A stretch of 64,000 bases of DNA from Nocardia wallacei (GTDB lineage Bacteria > Actinomycetota > Actinomycetes > Mycobacteriales > Mycobacteriaceae), in assembly GCF_029869545.1 (NCBI RefSeq), contig NZ_JARWQD010000183.1:1-64000 (forward strand). The letters are read 5' to 3'. The position numbers and the translations under genes are program-made. Position 1 is the stretch's first letter; each line of letters opens with the position of its first letter. A model generated the notes under the pieces. It searched no databases. It was not told where the DNA came from and saw only the letters and a list, made by a program, of their open reading frames with translations. This document shows, in pieces, positions 44,588 through 52,643 of the stretch.

Positions 44588-47500
44588 CTACCGGCTTCCG
44601 GACGGCACCGTCCCCGTCCTGCTGTCCTCCGACACCCCCGACGGCCTGCGCCGGGAGGCGGCGGCGATCCGCGAGTACGCGCTGGACCGGCCGCGGATCG
44701 CACCGGCGCGCATCGCGGCGATGCTGTTTCGCACCCGCTCGGCGCGGCGGCACCGGGCGCTGATCATGGCCTCCGGGCGGGACGATCTGCTCGCGGGCCT
44801 GGGCGCGGTCGCGGCGGGTGAATCGCATCCCGCCGTGGTCGCCTCGGCCGAACCCGCCCGGCCGCGCCGGGTGGCGTACGTGTTTCCGGGGCAGGGCAGC
44901 CAGCGGCCCGGGATGGGCCGGATGCTGTACGACCATTCGTCCGCGTACCGCGCGGCGGTCGAAGAGTGCGACGACATGTTCGGCGAGCTGTTCGGGCTGT
45001 CGCCGCTGAAATATCTTCTGGACGCGGACATGCCGCCGGACGACAGTGCGGAAACGGTGCAACCGGCGCTGTTCCTGCAGATGATCGGTGTGGCGGCGAT
45101 GTGGCGGGCGGCCGGGGTGGAACCCGTGGCGACCGTCGGGCACAGTCAGGGCGAGATCGCCGCCGCCTATCTGTCCGGCGCGCAGACGCTGCACGACGCG
45201 GTCCTGGTGGTCACCAATCGCGCGCGGATCGTGGACGGCCTGCAGCTGGACGGATATTCGATGGCGGTGCTCGGGGTCGGCCGCGAGGAGTGCGAGGATC
45301 TGCTGGCCCGGCACGCGGGCTGGGCGGAGCTGTCGGTGGTCAACTCGCCGAGCCTGCTGGCGATCTCCGGGGAATCCGCGACGGTGCGCGATATCGTCGA
45401 ATTGCTCAACGGCGAAGGCAAATTCGCCAGGGAGATCCGAGTCCAGTACCCGGCGCACACCTCGTTCCTGCAGAGCGTGCGCGAGCCGCTGGCGGGCACG
45501 GTGGACGACGCCATGGACAATCGCGAGTTCTTCGACACCGAGATCGACTGCATCGGAGCCACTTTCGGCGACCGCATCCAGTCGGACCTGTCGATCACCG
45601 ACTACTGGTACCTCAACCTGCGCAACCGGGTGCGGTTCGACCGTGCGGTGGCGACGGCCATCGGACGCGGCGTCGACACCTTCCTCGAGATCTCCGAGCA
45701 CCCCACGCTGATGCTGGCGATGCAGGAGAACCTCGCCGCCGCGGGCGGGAAGCAGCTGCGGGCGCTGGCGACCTCGCGGCGCACCGCCGAGGATCTCGCC
45801 GAGTTCACCCGCAACCTGGCGTCGGTAGCGGTCCACGATGCGGATTTCCACTGGGATGCGTTGCGCGAGAAGGTTTGCGAGCCCCCGGAGCTGCCGCTGC
45901 TCGACTTCCCCAACACGCAGATGGCGGCGAAGAAGCTGTGGGCGGCGTATCCCTACGAGACATCGGCGGGGGAGGCCGCCTCCGCTCCCGCGGTCGGCGT
46001 CCCCACCCGCCGGGTGGTCGAACGCTGGCAGCGGCTGTCGCGCCGCACGATGACGCCGCCGCGCACCTTCGCCGTCGTGGACCACACCGGGCGGTGCGGG
46101 GATCTGGTGGCCGCGCTGCCCGCCGCCGCCCGCCGCCTCGGCGCCACACCGGCCGAGAAGGATGCCGACACGGTCGTGATCCTGCTGCCGGAGTCGGGGG
46201 GCGCGACGGCGGCCGATGCGGTCGACGGCGTCGCCGCATTCCTAGGGGACCGCGGCTGGCTGCCGGATCTGGACGGTGTCCGCGAGGTGTGGCTGGTGAC
46301 CGTCGGCGGCGAACGGGTGCTGCCCGCGGATGTCCCCGACGTCGCGCATGCCGCGGCCCAGTCCGGATTCCGGTGCCTGGCACCGGAACACCTCGGTGTC
46401 GCGTTCCGCCATCTCGATCTGGCCGCCGCGGAAACCGGTGCGGCCGCGGCGAAGTCGATCGTCGGGGCGATCCACACCGCCGGTGAGCCCGAACTCGCCG
46501 CGCGCGACGGCGGGTTGTATGTCAAGCGGCTGCACCTCGACGACGACGCCGCGTCCGGCCGCCCGCTGCGCGATGCGGAGCTGCGCGATGTGCTGATCAT
46601 CGGCGGTACCGGCAAATTGGGCCTGGAGCTGTGCGGCCACCTGGCGCGCGCGGGCGCGGGACGGATCACGCTGCTGAGCCGGTCCGGCGGCGACGCCGCT
46701 GCCGCGGAGCGGATTTCGGCGCTGCGGGACTCCGGTGCGGAGATCGTCGTGCGGCGCTGCGACATCACCGACGAGGATGCGGTGCGGGCGCTGGCGGAGG
46801 AGTACCGCGGGGGCGGGGCGACGCTGGTCGTGCACGCCGCGGTCGATTACGCCGCGACCGGCGAAACACCCACGCCCGCATCGGTATACGCGGCCGCCGC
46901 GCCGAAGATCCTGGGCCTGGACCTCGTGCTGCGGCACCTGCCGCTGGCACCGGACGGCCGGGTGGTGCTGTGCTCCACCCTGGTCGCCACCCTGGGCGGC
47001 CGGGACAACATGGTCTATGCCGCGACGAACCGGATGCTCGACGCGCTGGCGGTGCGCTACCGCGAGCGCGGCATCGCCTGCTCGAGCGTGCAGTGGGGCC
47101 TGTGGCCCGAGGTCGGCGCCGGTCGGGAGCAGGCGCTGGCACGGACCGACGGCACGGGTGTGCACCCGGTCGACCCGGCCGCCGCCGTCGCGGCCGGACT
47201 GACCACGGCGGCCGCCGATTGCATTGTGGCGGCGGTGGATTGGGCCACGCTGCGCCGCCTGTTCGAGATGTTCGGGCAGTCGGTGCTGTTCGACGCGCTC
47301 CCGGCGGACGAACCGGCGGCGACGCCGGAACCCGAGCCGGTGCCGGTGGCGTCCGAGGCCCCGGTAGCCCCGCCCGATACGGCCGCGCCCGCGGTCCAGG
47401 ACACCGGCGAGCGGGTGCGCCAGGTGCTGCGCGTGGTGATGGGCCTCGAGCCCGACGACGTCATCGACGGGTCCGTCCCGCTCGTCGCGCTCGGCCTGGA

Positions 47501-47618
47501 TTCGCTGCAGGCGCTGGACCTGCGGCGGCGGGTCGAGACCGAACTACAGCGGGAACTGCCGGTCACGGCGATTCTGGGCGGCGGCTCACTGGACGAGGTG
47601 GTGGCGCTGCTCGGCTAG
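44580..47618 (+). CDS. mbtD: Polyketide synthase AT-KR-ACP (MbtD-like)
   Basis: The 1012-residue protein (MbtD is about 1004) starts at ATG 44580, inside AGGAG-led overlap with the KS gene. Domains: an acyltransferase (VFPGQGSQRPG near 105, GHSQGE near 187 with the catalytic Ser); a linker; a ketoreductase (GGTGKLG near 675, 'VVHAAVDYA', 'LCSTLVATLGGRDNMVYAATNR' split across serine and the catalytic Tyr, 'QWGLW'); and an ACP (GLDSLQAL, Ser near 974). With the free KS it forms a split module that adds one extender and reduces the beta-keto group to a hydroxyl. The AT specificity was not determined. An Ala/Pro-rich linker (about 905-945) precedes the ACP. Confidence 0.92.
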   Translation: MSSYRLPDGTVPVLLSSDTPDGLRREAAAIREYALDRPRIAPARIAAMLFRTRSARRHRALIMASGRDDLLAGLGAVAAGESHPAVVASAEPARPRRVAYVFPGQGSQRPGMGRMLYDHSSAYRAAVEECDDMFGELFGLSPLKYLLDADMPPDDSAETVQPALFLQMIGVAAMWRAAGVEPVATVGHSQGEIAAAYLSGAQTLHDAVLVVTNRARIVDGLQLDGYSMAVLGVGREECEDLLARHAGWAELSVVNSPSLLAISGESATVRDIVELLNGEGKFAREIRVQYPAHTSFLQSVREPLAGTVDDAMDNREFFDTEIDCIGATFGDRIQSDLSITDYWYLNLRNRVRFDRAVATAIGRGVDTFLEISEHPTLMLAMQENLAAAGGKQLRALATSRRTAEDLAEFTRNLASVAVHDADFHWDALREKVCEPPELPLLDFPNTQMAAKKLWAAYPYETSAGEAASAPAVGVPTRRVVERWQRLSRRTMTPPRTFAVVDHTGRCGDLVAALPAAARRLGATPAEKDADTVVILLPESGGATAADAVDGVAAFLGDRGWLPDLDGVREVWLVTVGGERVLPADVPDVAHAAAQSGFRCLAPEHLGVAFRHLDLAAAETGAAAAKSIVGAIHTAGEPELAARDGGLYVKRLHLDDDAASGRPLRDAELRDVLIIGGTGKLGLELCGHLARAGAGRITLLSRSGGDAAAAERISALRDSGAEIVVRRCDITDEDAVRALAEEYRGGGATLVVHAAVDYAATGETPTPASVYAAAAPKILGLDLVLRHLPLAPDGRVVLCSTLVATLGGRDNMVYAATNRMLDALAVRYRERGIACSSVQWGLWPEVGAGREQALARTDGTGVHPVDPAAAVAAGLTTAAADCIVAAVDWATLRRLFEMFGQSVLFDALPADEPAATPEPEPVPVASEAPVAPPDTAAPAVQDTGERVRQVLRVVMGLEPDDVIDGSVPLVALGLDSLQALDLRRRVETELQRELPVTAILGGGSLDEVVALLG

Positions 47619-47686
47619 CCGCAGAGCGCGAACAGGCAAGTCAGGCCACCGGCGGTGGTGGTCGCAGACCCGGAGACGGAGAACAA

Positions 47687-48670
47687 GTGTCGGAACGCAC
47701 GAGCGAGCCGGTCGGTGCGACCGGACGGGACCACGCCATCGTCGTCGAATCCGTGGAGAAGTCCTACGGTGACGTAAAAGCCTTGCGCGGCATCAGCTTC
47801 ACCGCACCCACCGGCACGGTGCTCGGCGTGCTCGGGCCGAACGGCGCGGGCAAGACCACGACCGTCTCGGTGCTGTCCACGCTCGCCCGGCCGGACGCGG
47901 GCCGCGCGCTGGTGGCGGGCTACGACGTGGTTCGGCAGGCCGAGCAGGTGCGCGCGTCGATCATGCTGACCGGCCAGTACGCCGCGCTGGACGAGGTGCT
48001 GACCGGCCGGGAGAACCTGGTGCTGTTCGGGCGGCTGATGGGCCTGCGGCGCAAGGCGGCCGCGCGCCGCGCCGACGAACTGCTGGCGCAGTTCGACCTC
48101 ACCGAGGCCGCGGACCGCAAGGTCGGCCAGTATTCCGGCGGCATGCGGCGGCGCGTCGACATCGCCTGCGGCCTGGTCCGCCCGCCGCAGGTGGTCTTCC
48201 TCGACGAACCGACCACCGGGCTGGACCCGGTCAGCCGGCAGAGCCTGTGGTCGCTGGTGCGGTCGCTGCGGGATGAGGGCGTCACCATCCTGCTCACCAC
48301 GCAGTACCTCGAGGAGGCGGATGCGTTGAGCGACAACATCATCGTCGTCGACAAGGGCACGGTGATCGCCGAGGGCACCGCCGACCAGCTCAAGGCCCGG
48401 TCGGGCGCCAGCTACTGCGAGGTGGTCCCGGTCGACGCCGCGCAGGTACCGGCCGTCGCCGCGGCACTGGACGGGCTCGGCGAGATCACGATCGCAGAAT
48501 CGCGGGACCGGGTATCGCTACCGGCGCCCGACGGCGCGGTGACGCTGTCGGAGGCCCTGCGGCGAATCAACGGCGCCGGAATCGAATTGATCGATATCGC
48601 GCTGCGGCGGCCGTCGCTGGACGAGGCGTTCATCGCACTGACCAGGCCCGCGACGGAGGCTTCGGCATGA
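47687..48670 (+). CDS. ABC exporter ATPase, DrrA-like
   Basis: A 327-residue nucleotide-binding protein; GTG 47687 follows GGAGA, and longer readings run back into the mbtD-like gene. Motifs: Walker A GPNGAGKTT, Q-loop 'MLTGQYAALDEVLTGREN', signature QYSGGMRRR, Walker B VVFLDEPTTGLDP, H-loop TTQYLEEAD. The pattern is the DrrA/daunorubicin-resistance group, whose members pump out hydrophobic natural products. The C-terminal ~80 residues carry the Drr-type extension with 'RRPSLDEAFIALT'. It is 68 bases after the mbtD-like gene and overlaps the first permease by four bases. Position at the end of the siderophore operon suggests export of the finished siderophore. Confidence 0.9.
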   Translation: MSERTSEPVGATGRDHAIVVESVEKSYGDVKALRGISFTAPTGTVLGVLGPNGAGKTTTVSVLSTLARPDAGRALVAGYDVVRQAEQVRASIMLTGQYAALDEVLTGRENLVLFGRLMGLRRKAAARRADELLAQFDLTEAADRKVGQYSGGMRRRVDIACGLVRPPQVVFLDEPTTGLDPVSRQSLWSLVRSLRDEGVTILLTTQYLEEADALSDNIIVVDKGTVIAEGTADQLKARSGASYCEVVPVDAAQVPAVAAALDGLGEITIAESRDRVSLPAPDGAVTLSEALRRINGAGIELIDIALRRPSLDEAFIALTRPATEASA

Positions 48671-49464
48671 CTGTGGCGGATACCGGGCGTTCGGCGAACC
48701 ACGTTCCGGTGCACCGGGTTCCGGCTCGGATGCAGTGGATCGCGCTGAGCGAGCGCGGTATTCGCACGGTGCTGCGCGAGGGCGATGCCCTCATGCTGTT
48801 CACCGCGCCGCTGGTGTTCTTCGTCTGCTTCTACGTGCCGCTGCGGCGGTCGATGGAGGCGGGCGGCGCGGACTACGCGCAGTACCTGTTGCCGCTGATC
48901 GCGGTGCACGCCATGTTCTTCACCTCCATGTTCGCCGGGGACCGCGCCGCGCGGGAGGTGGTCGGTGGGATGGCCACCCGGCTGCACTCGCTACCGATGC
49001 GGCCGTGGGTACCGGTGGCGTCGCGACTGTCGGCGAATCTGGTGCGCGCGACGGTGGCGCTGGCGGGCGCGCTGACGATCGGCGCGGTGTACGGGTTCCG
49101 GTTCGAGACCGTCGGCGGGGCGGTGCTGTTCGTCGTCGTGCTGTTGGCGTTCGCGATCGGGCTGGCGATCGGCACCGACGCGCTCGGTACCGTGACCCGC
49201 AACCCGGAGCTCGGCGGCACCGTCCTGTTCGTCCCGCAGCTGCTGCTGATCATGGTGTCCACGGGACTCGTCCCGGCGGAAGGGTTCCCCGGCTGGATCC
49301 AGCCGTTCGTGCGCAATCAGCCGGTCTCGCAGGTGGCGGGTGCGCTGCGCGACCTGGCCGCCGGGCGCTACACCGCCCATCTGGCGGTGTCCGCGCTGTG
49401 GATCGCGGGCCTGCTGGTGGCCGGGGTCGCGCTGGCGATCCGCGCCGAGGGGCGGCGTCGATGA
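48667..49464 (+). CDS. ABC-2 type permease, DrrB-like (1)
   Basis: A 265-residue protein with about six membrane helices, starting at ATG 48667 inside the ATPase stop. The layout is ABC-2: a cytoplasmic N terminus with an amphipathic start, 'VGGMATRLHSLPMRPW' in the coupling region, and a late 'VSTGLVPAEGFPGWIQPFVRNQPVSQVAGALRDL' segment typical of the family, here broken for reference. It pairs with the ATPase before it and the permease after it, with which it overlaps by four bases, as a DrrABC-like exporter with two different permeases. Confidence 0.88.
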   Translation: MTVADTGRSANHVPVHRVPARMQWIALSERGIRTVLREGDALMLFTAPLVFFVCFYVPLRRSMEAGGADYAQYLLPLIAVHAMFFTSMFAGDRAAREVVGGMATRLHSLPMRPWVPVASRLSANLVRATVALAGALTIGAVYGFRFETVGGAVLFVVVLLAFAIGLAIGTDALGTVTRNPELGGTVLFVPQLLLIMVSTGLVPAEGFPGWIQPFVRNQPVSQVAGALRDLAAGRYTAHLAVSALWIAGLLVAGVALAIRAEGRRR

Positions 49465-50267
49465 CCGTGAAAGGGGCTGTGGTGGTGGATGACTCGCGCA
49501 CGAGGTCCGGCCTGATCGATCAGAGTCTCGTCGAGGCCGGTCGGCTGCTGCGCCGGTGGTCGCGGCAACCGGACGTGCTGGCGAGCACGCTGGTGCTGCC
49601 CGTGCTGCTGCTGATCATGTACGACCTGGTGCTCGACAGGTCGCTGGGTGCGCTCGGCGGCACCGATCCGATCCACGGCTTCGTCGCGATGGTCGCGGTG
49701 GCCGGTTCCATGTACGGCGCGGCCGGGACCGGGATGTCGCTGTTCCGGGAGCGCGAGAGCGGTCTGCTGCGCAAGTTCTGGGTGCTGCCGATCCACCGCT
49801 GGTCCGGACTGGCGGGCCGGCTGCTCGCCGAATGCGGCCGCGCGGCCGTCACGACCGTGGTGGTGGTCGCGGTCGGGATGCTGCTCGGCCTGCGCTTCCA
49901 GCAGGGATGGGCCGGGGCGCTCGGGGTGCTGGCCGTCCCGATCCTCGTGATCGCCGGATTCACCCCCCTGGTGATCATGGTCGGGGTCAGCAGCATCGGC
50001 GACAAGGTGGTGCAGCTGTTCGCGATCGTGGTGCTGGTCGGCATGTTCTTCAACTCGGGATTCGTTCCGGTGCAGAACTATCCGGGCTGGCTGCAGCCGA
50101 TCGTGCGGGCTCAGCCGATGAGCTGCGCCATCGACGCCATGCGCAACTTCACCGTCGGAGGCCCGCTGCTGGTGCCGGTGCTGCAGACACTGGCGTGGGC
50201 CGTGGGGCTCGCCGCGGTGTTCGGCGCACTGGCCGTGCGCGGCTACCGCAGGGCCGCCGAGAGTTAG
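49461..50267 (+). CDS. ABC-2 type permease, DrrC-like (2)
   Basis: A 268-residue protein with about six membrane helices, starting at ATG 49461 over the previous stop. It has the same ABC-2 landmarks as its neighbour: 'FRERESGLLRKFWVLPIHRW' (coupling helix region) and 'NSGFVPVQNYPGWLQPIVRAQP' towards the end. It is the last gene of the operon from iron boxes 5a/5b. No strong terminator follows; a GC-rich palindrome (50272-50281) lies just after the stop but has no T-run. Confidence 0.88.
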   Translation: MTVKGAVVVDDSRTRSGLIDQSLVEAGRLLRRWSRQPDVLASTLVLPVLLLIMYDLVLDRSLGALGGTDPIHGFVAMVAVAGSMYGAAGTGMSLFRERESGLLRKFWVLPIHRWSGLAGRLLAECGRAAVTTVVVVAVGMLLGLRFQQGWAGALGVLAVPILVIAGFTPLVIMVGVSSIGDKVVQLFAIVVLVGMFFNSGFVPVQNYPGWLQPIVRAQPMSCAIDAMRNFTVGGPLLVPVLQTLAWAVGLAAVFGALAVRGYRRAAES

Positions 50268-50770
50268 CTGTCCGGCGCCGGTCGCGGCCTGCCGAAGCGT
50301 ATAATGAATCACTTTGTGGCCCTTGCGCTTACATTCGCCTTTACATCCGGCGAACGTTGCTGATATTGCTGTGTCGATGCCGTGTCCGGCGCTAGAGTGG
50401 TGATCAGCCGCTGACCGCCCGGCGCGATGACGCGCCTCGGGGCGCCGTGGATCGTGGTGACACCCCGCGCAGGGCTGATCACCACGGCACCGTCGCCGGA
50501 CCCGGAGTTCTCCCGAACCCATCCGCAGCCGATCCACGCCACGGAAAGTGCGCCGGTCAGCGTCGCGACCGCCGCGCGCCCACAGGTAGCGGCGTCCGGG
50601 CAGATTTCATCGTCGAACACCCTCTCCGAACGAGGCCGTGCCGCCGTGTGCCGGCGCCGTTCCCGTCCGGCGATACCTGCCGCCGGGACGCCTCGCTGCC
50701 TTGTCGCCGCGGCACATTCGGCACTCGGCGCACGGGTGCCGACCGCTTGTGTGTTATCAGGAGAAAAGTC
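50268..50770. other. 500-base intergenic region with a 13-bp inverted repeat
   Basis: No gene is convincing here. GTGGTGATCAGCC (50397-50409) is repeated as its exact complement GGCTGATCACCAC (50473-50485), 63 bases apart, and could form a long hairpin or a paired regulator site. A minus-strand reading from GTG 50620 to 50309 (about 103 codons) has high third-position GC over its first ~70 codons, but its only upstream GGAGAGG is too close to the start, so I leave it unassigned. The 3' end holds AGGAGA for the glycosyltransferase start. Confidence 0.5.
50397..50485. repeat. Perfect 13-bp inverted repeat with 63-base spacer
   Basis: Arms GTGGTGATCAGCC (50397-50409) and GGCTGATCACCAC (50473-50485) are exact complements. 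The spacer is itself GC-rich and contains shorter self-complementary stretches. It lies about 285 bases before the glycosyltransferase gene. Confidence 0.55.
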
Positions 50771-51949
50771 ATGAACGCTCAGTTCTCGGCTCCGGAGCAG
50801 GGCTTACGGCCCGCGCAGTCCTCGGCCCGCATCGCCTCGTTCCAGGTGCCGCCCACCCGCGACACCCTCCACATCGCGATGGTGGTGCCGCCCTACTTCG
50901 ACGTCCCGCCCAAGGCCTACGGCGGCGTCGAGGCCGTCGTCGCCGATCTGGTCGACGCACTGGTCGGGCGTGGTCACGAGGTCACGCTGCTGGGTGCCGG
51001 GGAGGCGGGCACCCGGGCCCGGTTCATCCCGGTGTGGGACCGCATCCAGGCCGAGCGGCTGGGCGACCCGTTCCCGGAGGTGTTGCACGCGTTGAAGATC
51101 CGCCGCGCCCTGGAGCGGCTGTGCGCGCACGAGGACATCGACCTGGTCCACGATCACACCTTCGCGGGCCCGCTCAACGCCCCCTCCTACCGGGGTCTGG
51201 GCCTGCCCACCGTCGTCACGGTGCACGGACCGGTCGACGGCGATCCGCACCACTACTACAGCGCGCTGGGGCGCGACGTGTCGCTGGTGGCGATCAGCGA
51301 CCGCCAGCGCGAACTCGCGCCGGATCTGAATTGGGCGGGCCGGGTACACAATGCGCTGCGGATCGGCGATTGGCCTTTCCGAACCGAGAAGAGCGACTAC
51401 GCTCTGTTTCTGGGCAGGTTCACCGCCGACAAGGCGCCGCACCTGGCGCTGGAGGCCGCGCACGCCGCCGGAATCCCGCTGGTGCTCGCCGGTAAGTGCA
51501 ACGAACCCCCGGAGCAGGCGTATTTCGACAGGGCGGTGCGGCCGTTGCTGACCGAGAACGACCACGTGTTCGGCATGGCCGACGCCGCCGCCAAGCGAAA
51601 GTTGTTGTCCGAAGCCAGATGTCTGCTGTTCCCGGTGCAGTGGGAGGAGCCGTTCGGGATGGTGATGATCGAGGCGATGGTGTGCGGCACGCCGGTGGTG
51701 GCGTTGCGCGGCGGCGCGGTGGCGGAGGTGATCGTCGACGGCGTGACCGGCCGCATCTGCGACGATCCGGCCGAGCTGCCGGTGGCGGTGAAGGAAGTGC
51801 AGGACTACGACCCGGCGGCGTGCCGCGCGCACGTGGCCGCGCACTTCGGCGAGGACACCCTCGGCCGCGGCTACGAGCAGGTGTATCGCCGGGTGCTGCG
51901 GTCGCGGCGCGCGCCCCGGGTGAGTCGTGCCGGAAAGGACGCCGTATGA
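50771..51949 (+). CDS. Family 4 glycosyltransferase (GT-B)
   Basis: The 392-residue protein starts at ATG 50771 behind AGGAGA. The N-terminal half has the GT4 acceptor pattern 'MVVPPYFDVPPKAYGGVEAVVADLVDALVGRGHEVTLLG' in pieces (MVVPPY, YGGVE, GHEVTLL) and 'DLVHDHTFAG'; the C-terminal half has 'ALFLGRFTADKAPHLALEAA' and the nucleotide-sugar block 'FPVQWEEPFGMVMIEAM' with 'CGTPVVALRGGAVAEVI'. It transfers a sugar from a nucleotide donor to an unknown acceptor. It overlaps by four bases a gene that begins like a glycogen-debranching enzyme, a common pair in actinobacteria, which suggests a role in alpha-glucan or glycoside metabolism. Confidence 0.88.
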   Translation: MNAQFSAPEQGLRPAQSSARIASFQVPPTRDTLHIAMVVPPYFDVPPKAYGGVEAVVADLVDALVGRGHEVTLLGAGEAGTRARFIPVWDRIQAERLGDPFPEVLHALKIRRALERLCAHEDIDLVHDHTFAGPLNAPSYRGLGLPTVVTVHGPVDGDPHHYYSALGRDVSLVAISDRQRELAPDLNWAGRVHNALRIGDWPFRTEKSDYALFLGRFTADKAPHLALEAAHAAGIPLVLAGKCNEPPEQAYFDRAVRPLLTENDHVFGMADAAAKRKLLSEARCLLFPVQWEEPFGMVMIEAMVCGTPVVALRGGAVAEVIVDGVTGRICDDPAELPVAVKEVQDYDPAACRAHVAAHFGEDTLGRGYEQVYRRVLRSRRAPRVSRAGKDAV

Positions 51950-52197
51950 CCGGTCCCACCCCGCTGAATTCCGGCGAGCCGTCGCTGCTCGGCGGCGCCA
52001 TCACCCTGGTCGAGGGCAGCACGTTCTGCCTGTCGGACCGGGTCGGTGACGTCGAGCCGGGCACCGCGCAGGGCCTGTTCTATCGCGACGCGCGGGTGCT
52101 GTCGCGGTGGGAGCTGCGGGTCGACGGCCAGCGCCCGGAGCCGCTGTCGGTGCTGAGCCCGGAGGCGTTCACCGCGCGGTTCATCGCGCGGCGGGGG
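51946..52197 (+). CDS. N-terminal ~84 residues of a glycogen-debranching-like protein, cut off by poor sequence
   Basis: Starting at ATG 51946 (ATGA overlap with the glycosyltransferase), the sequence 'LVEGSTFCLSDRVGDVEPG', 'QGLFYRDARVLSRWEL' and 'SPEAFTARFIARR' is the N-terminal domain of actinobacterial amylo-alpha-1,6-glucosidase-type proteins (normally ~700 residues). Similarity ends sharply at ~52197, where G/C homopolymers begin; the rest of the gene is not in the window. I infer an assembly gap and not a natural truncation, because the neighbour on the other side is also cut. Confidence 0.75.
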
Positions 52198-52404
52198 GGC
52201 CCCGCCGGGGGGGGGGGGGGTGGAGGGGAGGGGACCCCCCCGCCCGGGCGTGGGGGCCCCCCCCCCCGCCCGGGGGGGGCTCGGGCCGCGGGGCCGAAAA
52301 AGCGGGGTGGGTGGGGTGGCGGGCGGCATCTTTGTGGGGGGGGGCCTTCTGGGGCGGGTGTTTGCACCCCCCCCCGGGGGGCCCCGGGGGGGGGGGCGGC
52401 GGGG
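52198..52404. other. G/C homopolymer tract, probable assembly artefact
   Basis: About 200 bases of runs of G and C (up to thirteen G in a row), unlike any other part of the window except the first 60 bases. Two genes point into it and both are broken there: the debranching-like gene from the left and a minus-strand reading from the right. No biological structure is supported. Confidence 0.7.
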
Positions 52405-52454
52405 GGCTCCTCGCGACCGATCAGCCTGAGGCGTTCCTGTGGGGTAGAAGTCAT
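52405..52454 (-). CDS. Start of an unidentified minus-strand gene, cut off
   Basis: ATG 52454 begins a reading MTSTPQERLRLIGREEPP that has normal codon use for this genome and then enters the G/C homopolymer tract. No strong ribosome site is visible. It looks like the first ~17 residues of a real protein whose remainder is lost in the damaged sequence, but it is too short to identify. Confidence 0.3.
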
Positions 52455-52643
52455 TTCGACGATGATCCGGATAATTCGGGCGCCGGTCCACCCATTTTCG
52501 ATCTTCGCGGCACGGGATGTGATCTTTCCCGCGCAACCGACCGACCGGTAACGCTCGCCGCCCCGGCGGCGACGTTCCCCGTGACACATGCCCGTCGGGG
52601 GGCTTGTCCGTCCATTTGTCAGAACCGGAATGGGGATAAGGAC

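Noticed and set aside
50272-50281. GC-rich palindrome after the exporter operon as a terminator
   Set aside because: Short stem and no T-run; not enough for a rho-independent terminator.
50309-50620. Possible 103-codon minus-strand gene in the 50.3-50.8 kb gap
   Set aside because: Third-position GC is fairly high, but the ribosome site is too close to the GTG start and no family or signal is recognised; kept only as a remark.
52198-52404. G-rich tract as G-quadruplex or repeat element
   Set aside because: It interrupts two coding sequences and matches the low-quality window edge in style, so sequence error is the simpler explanation.
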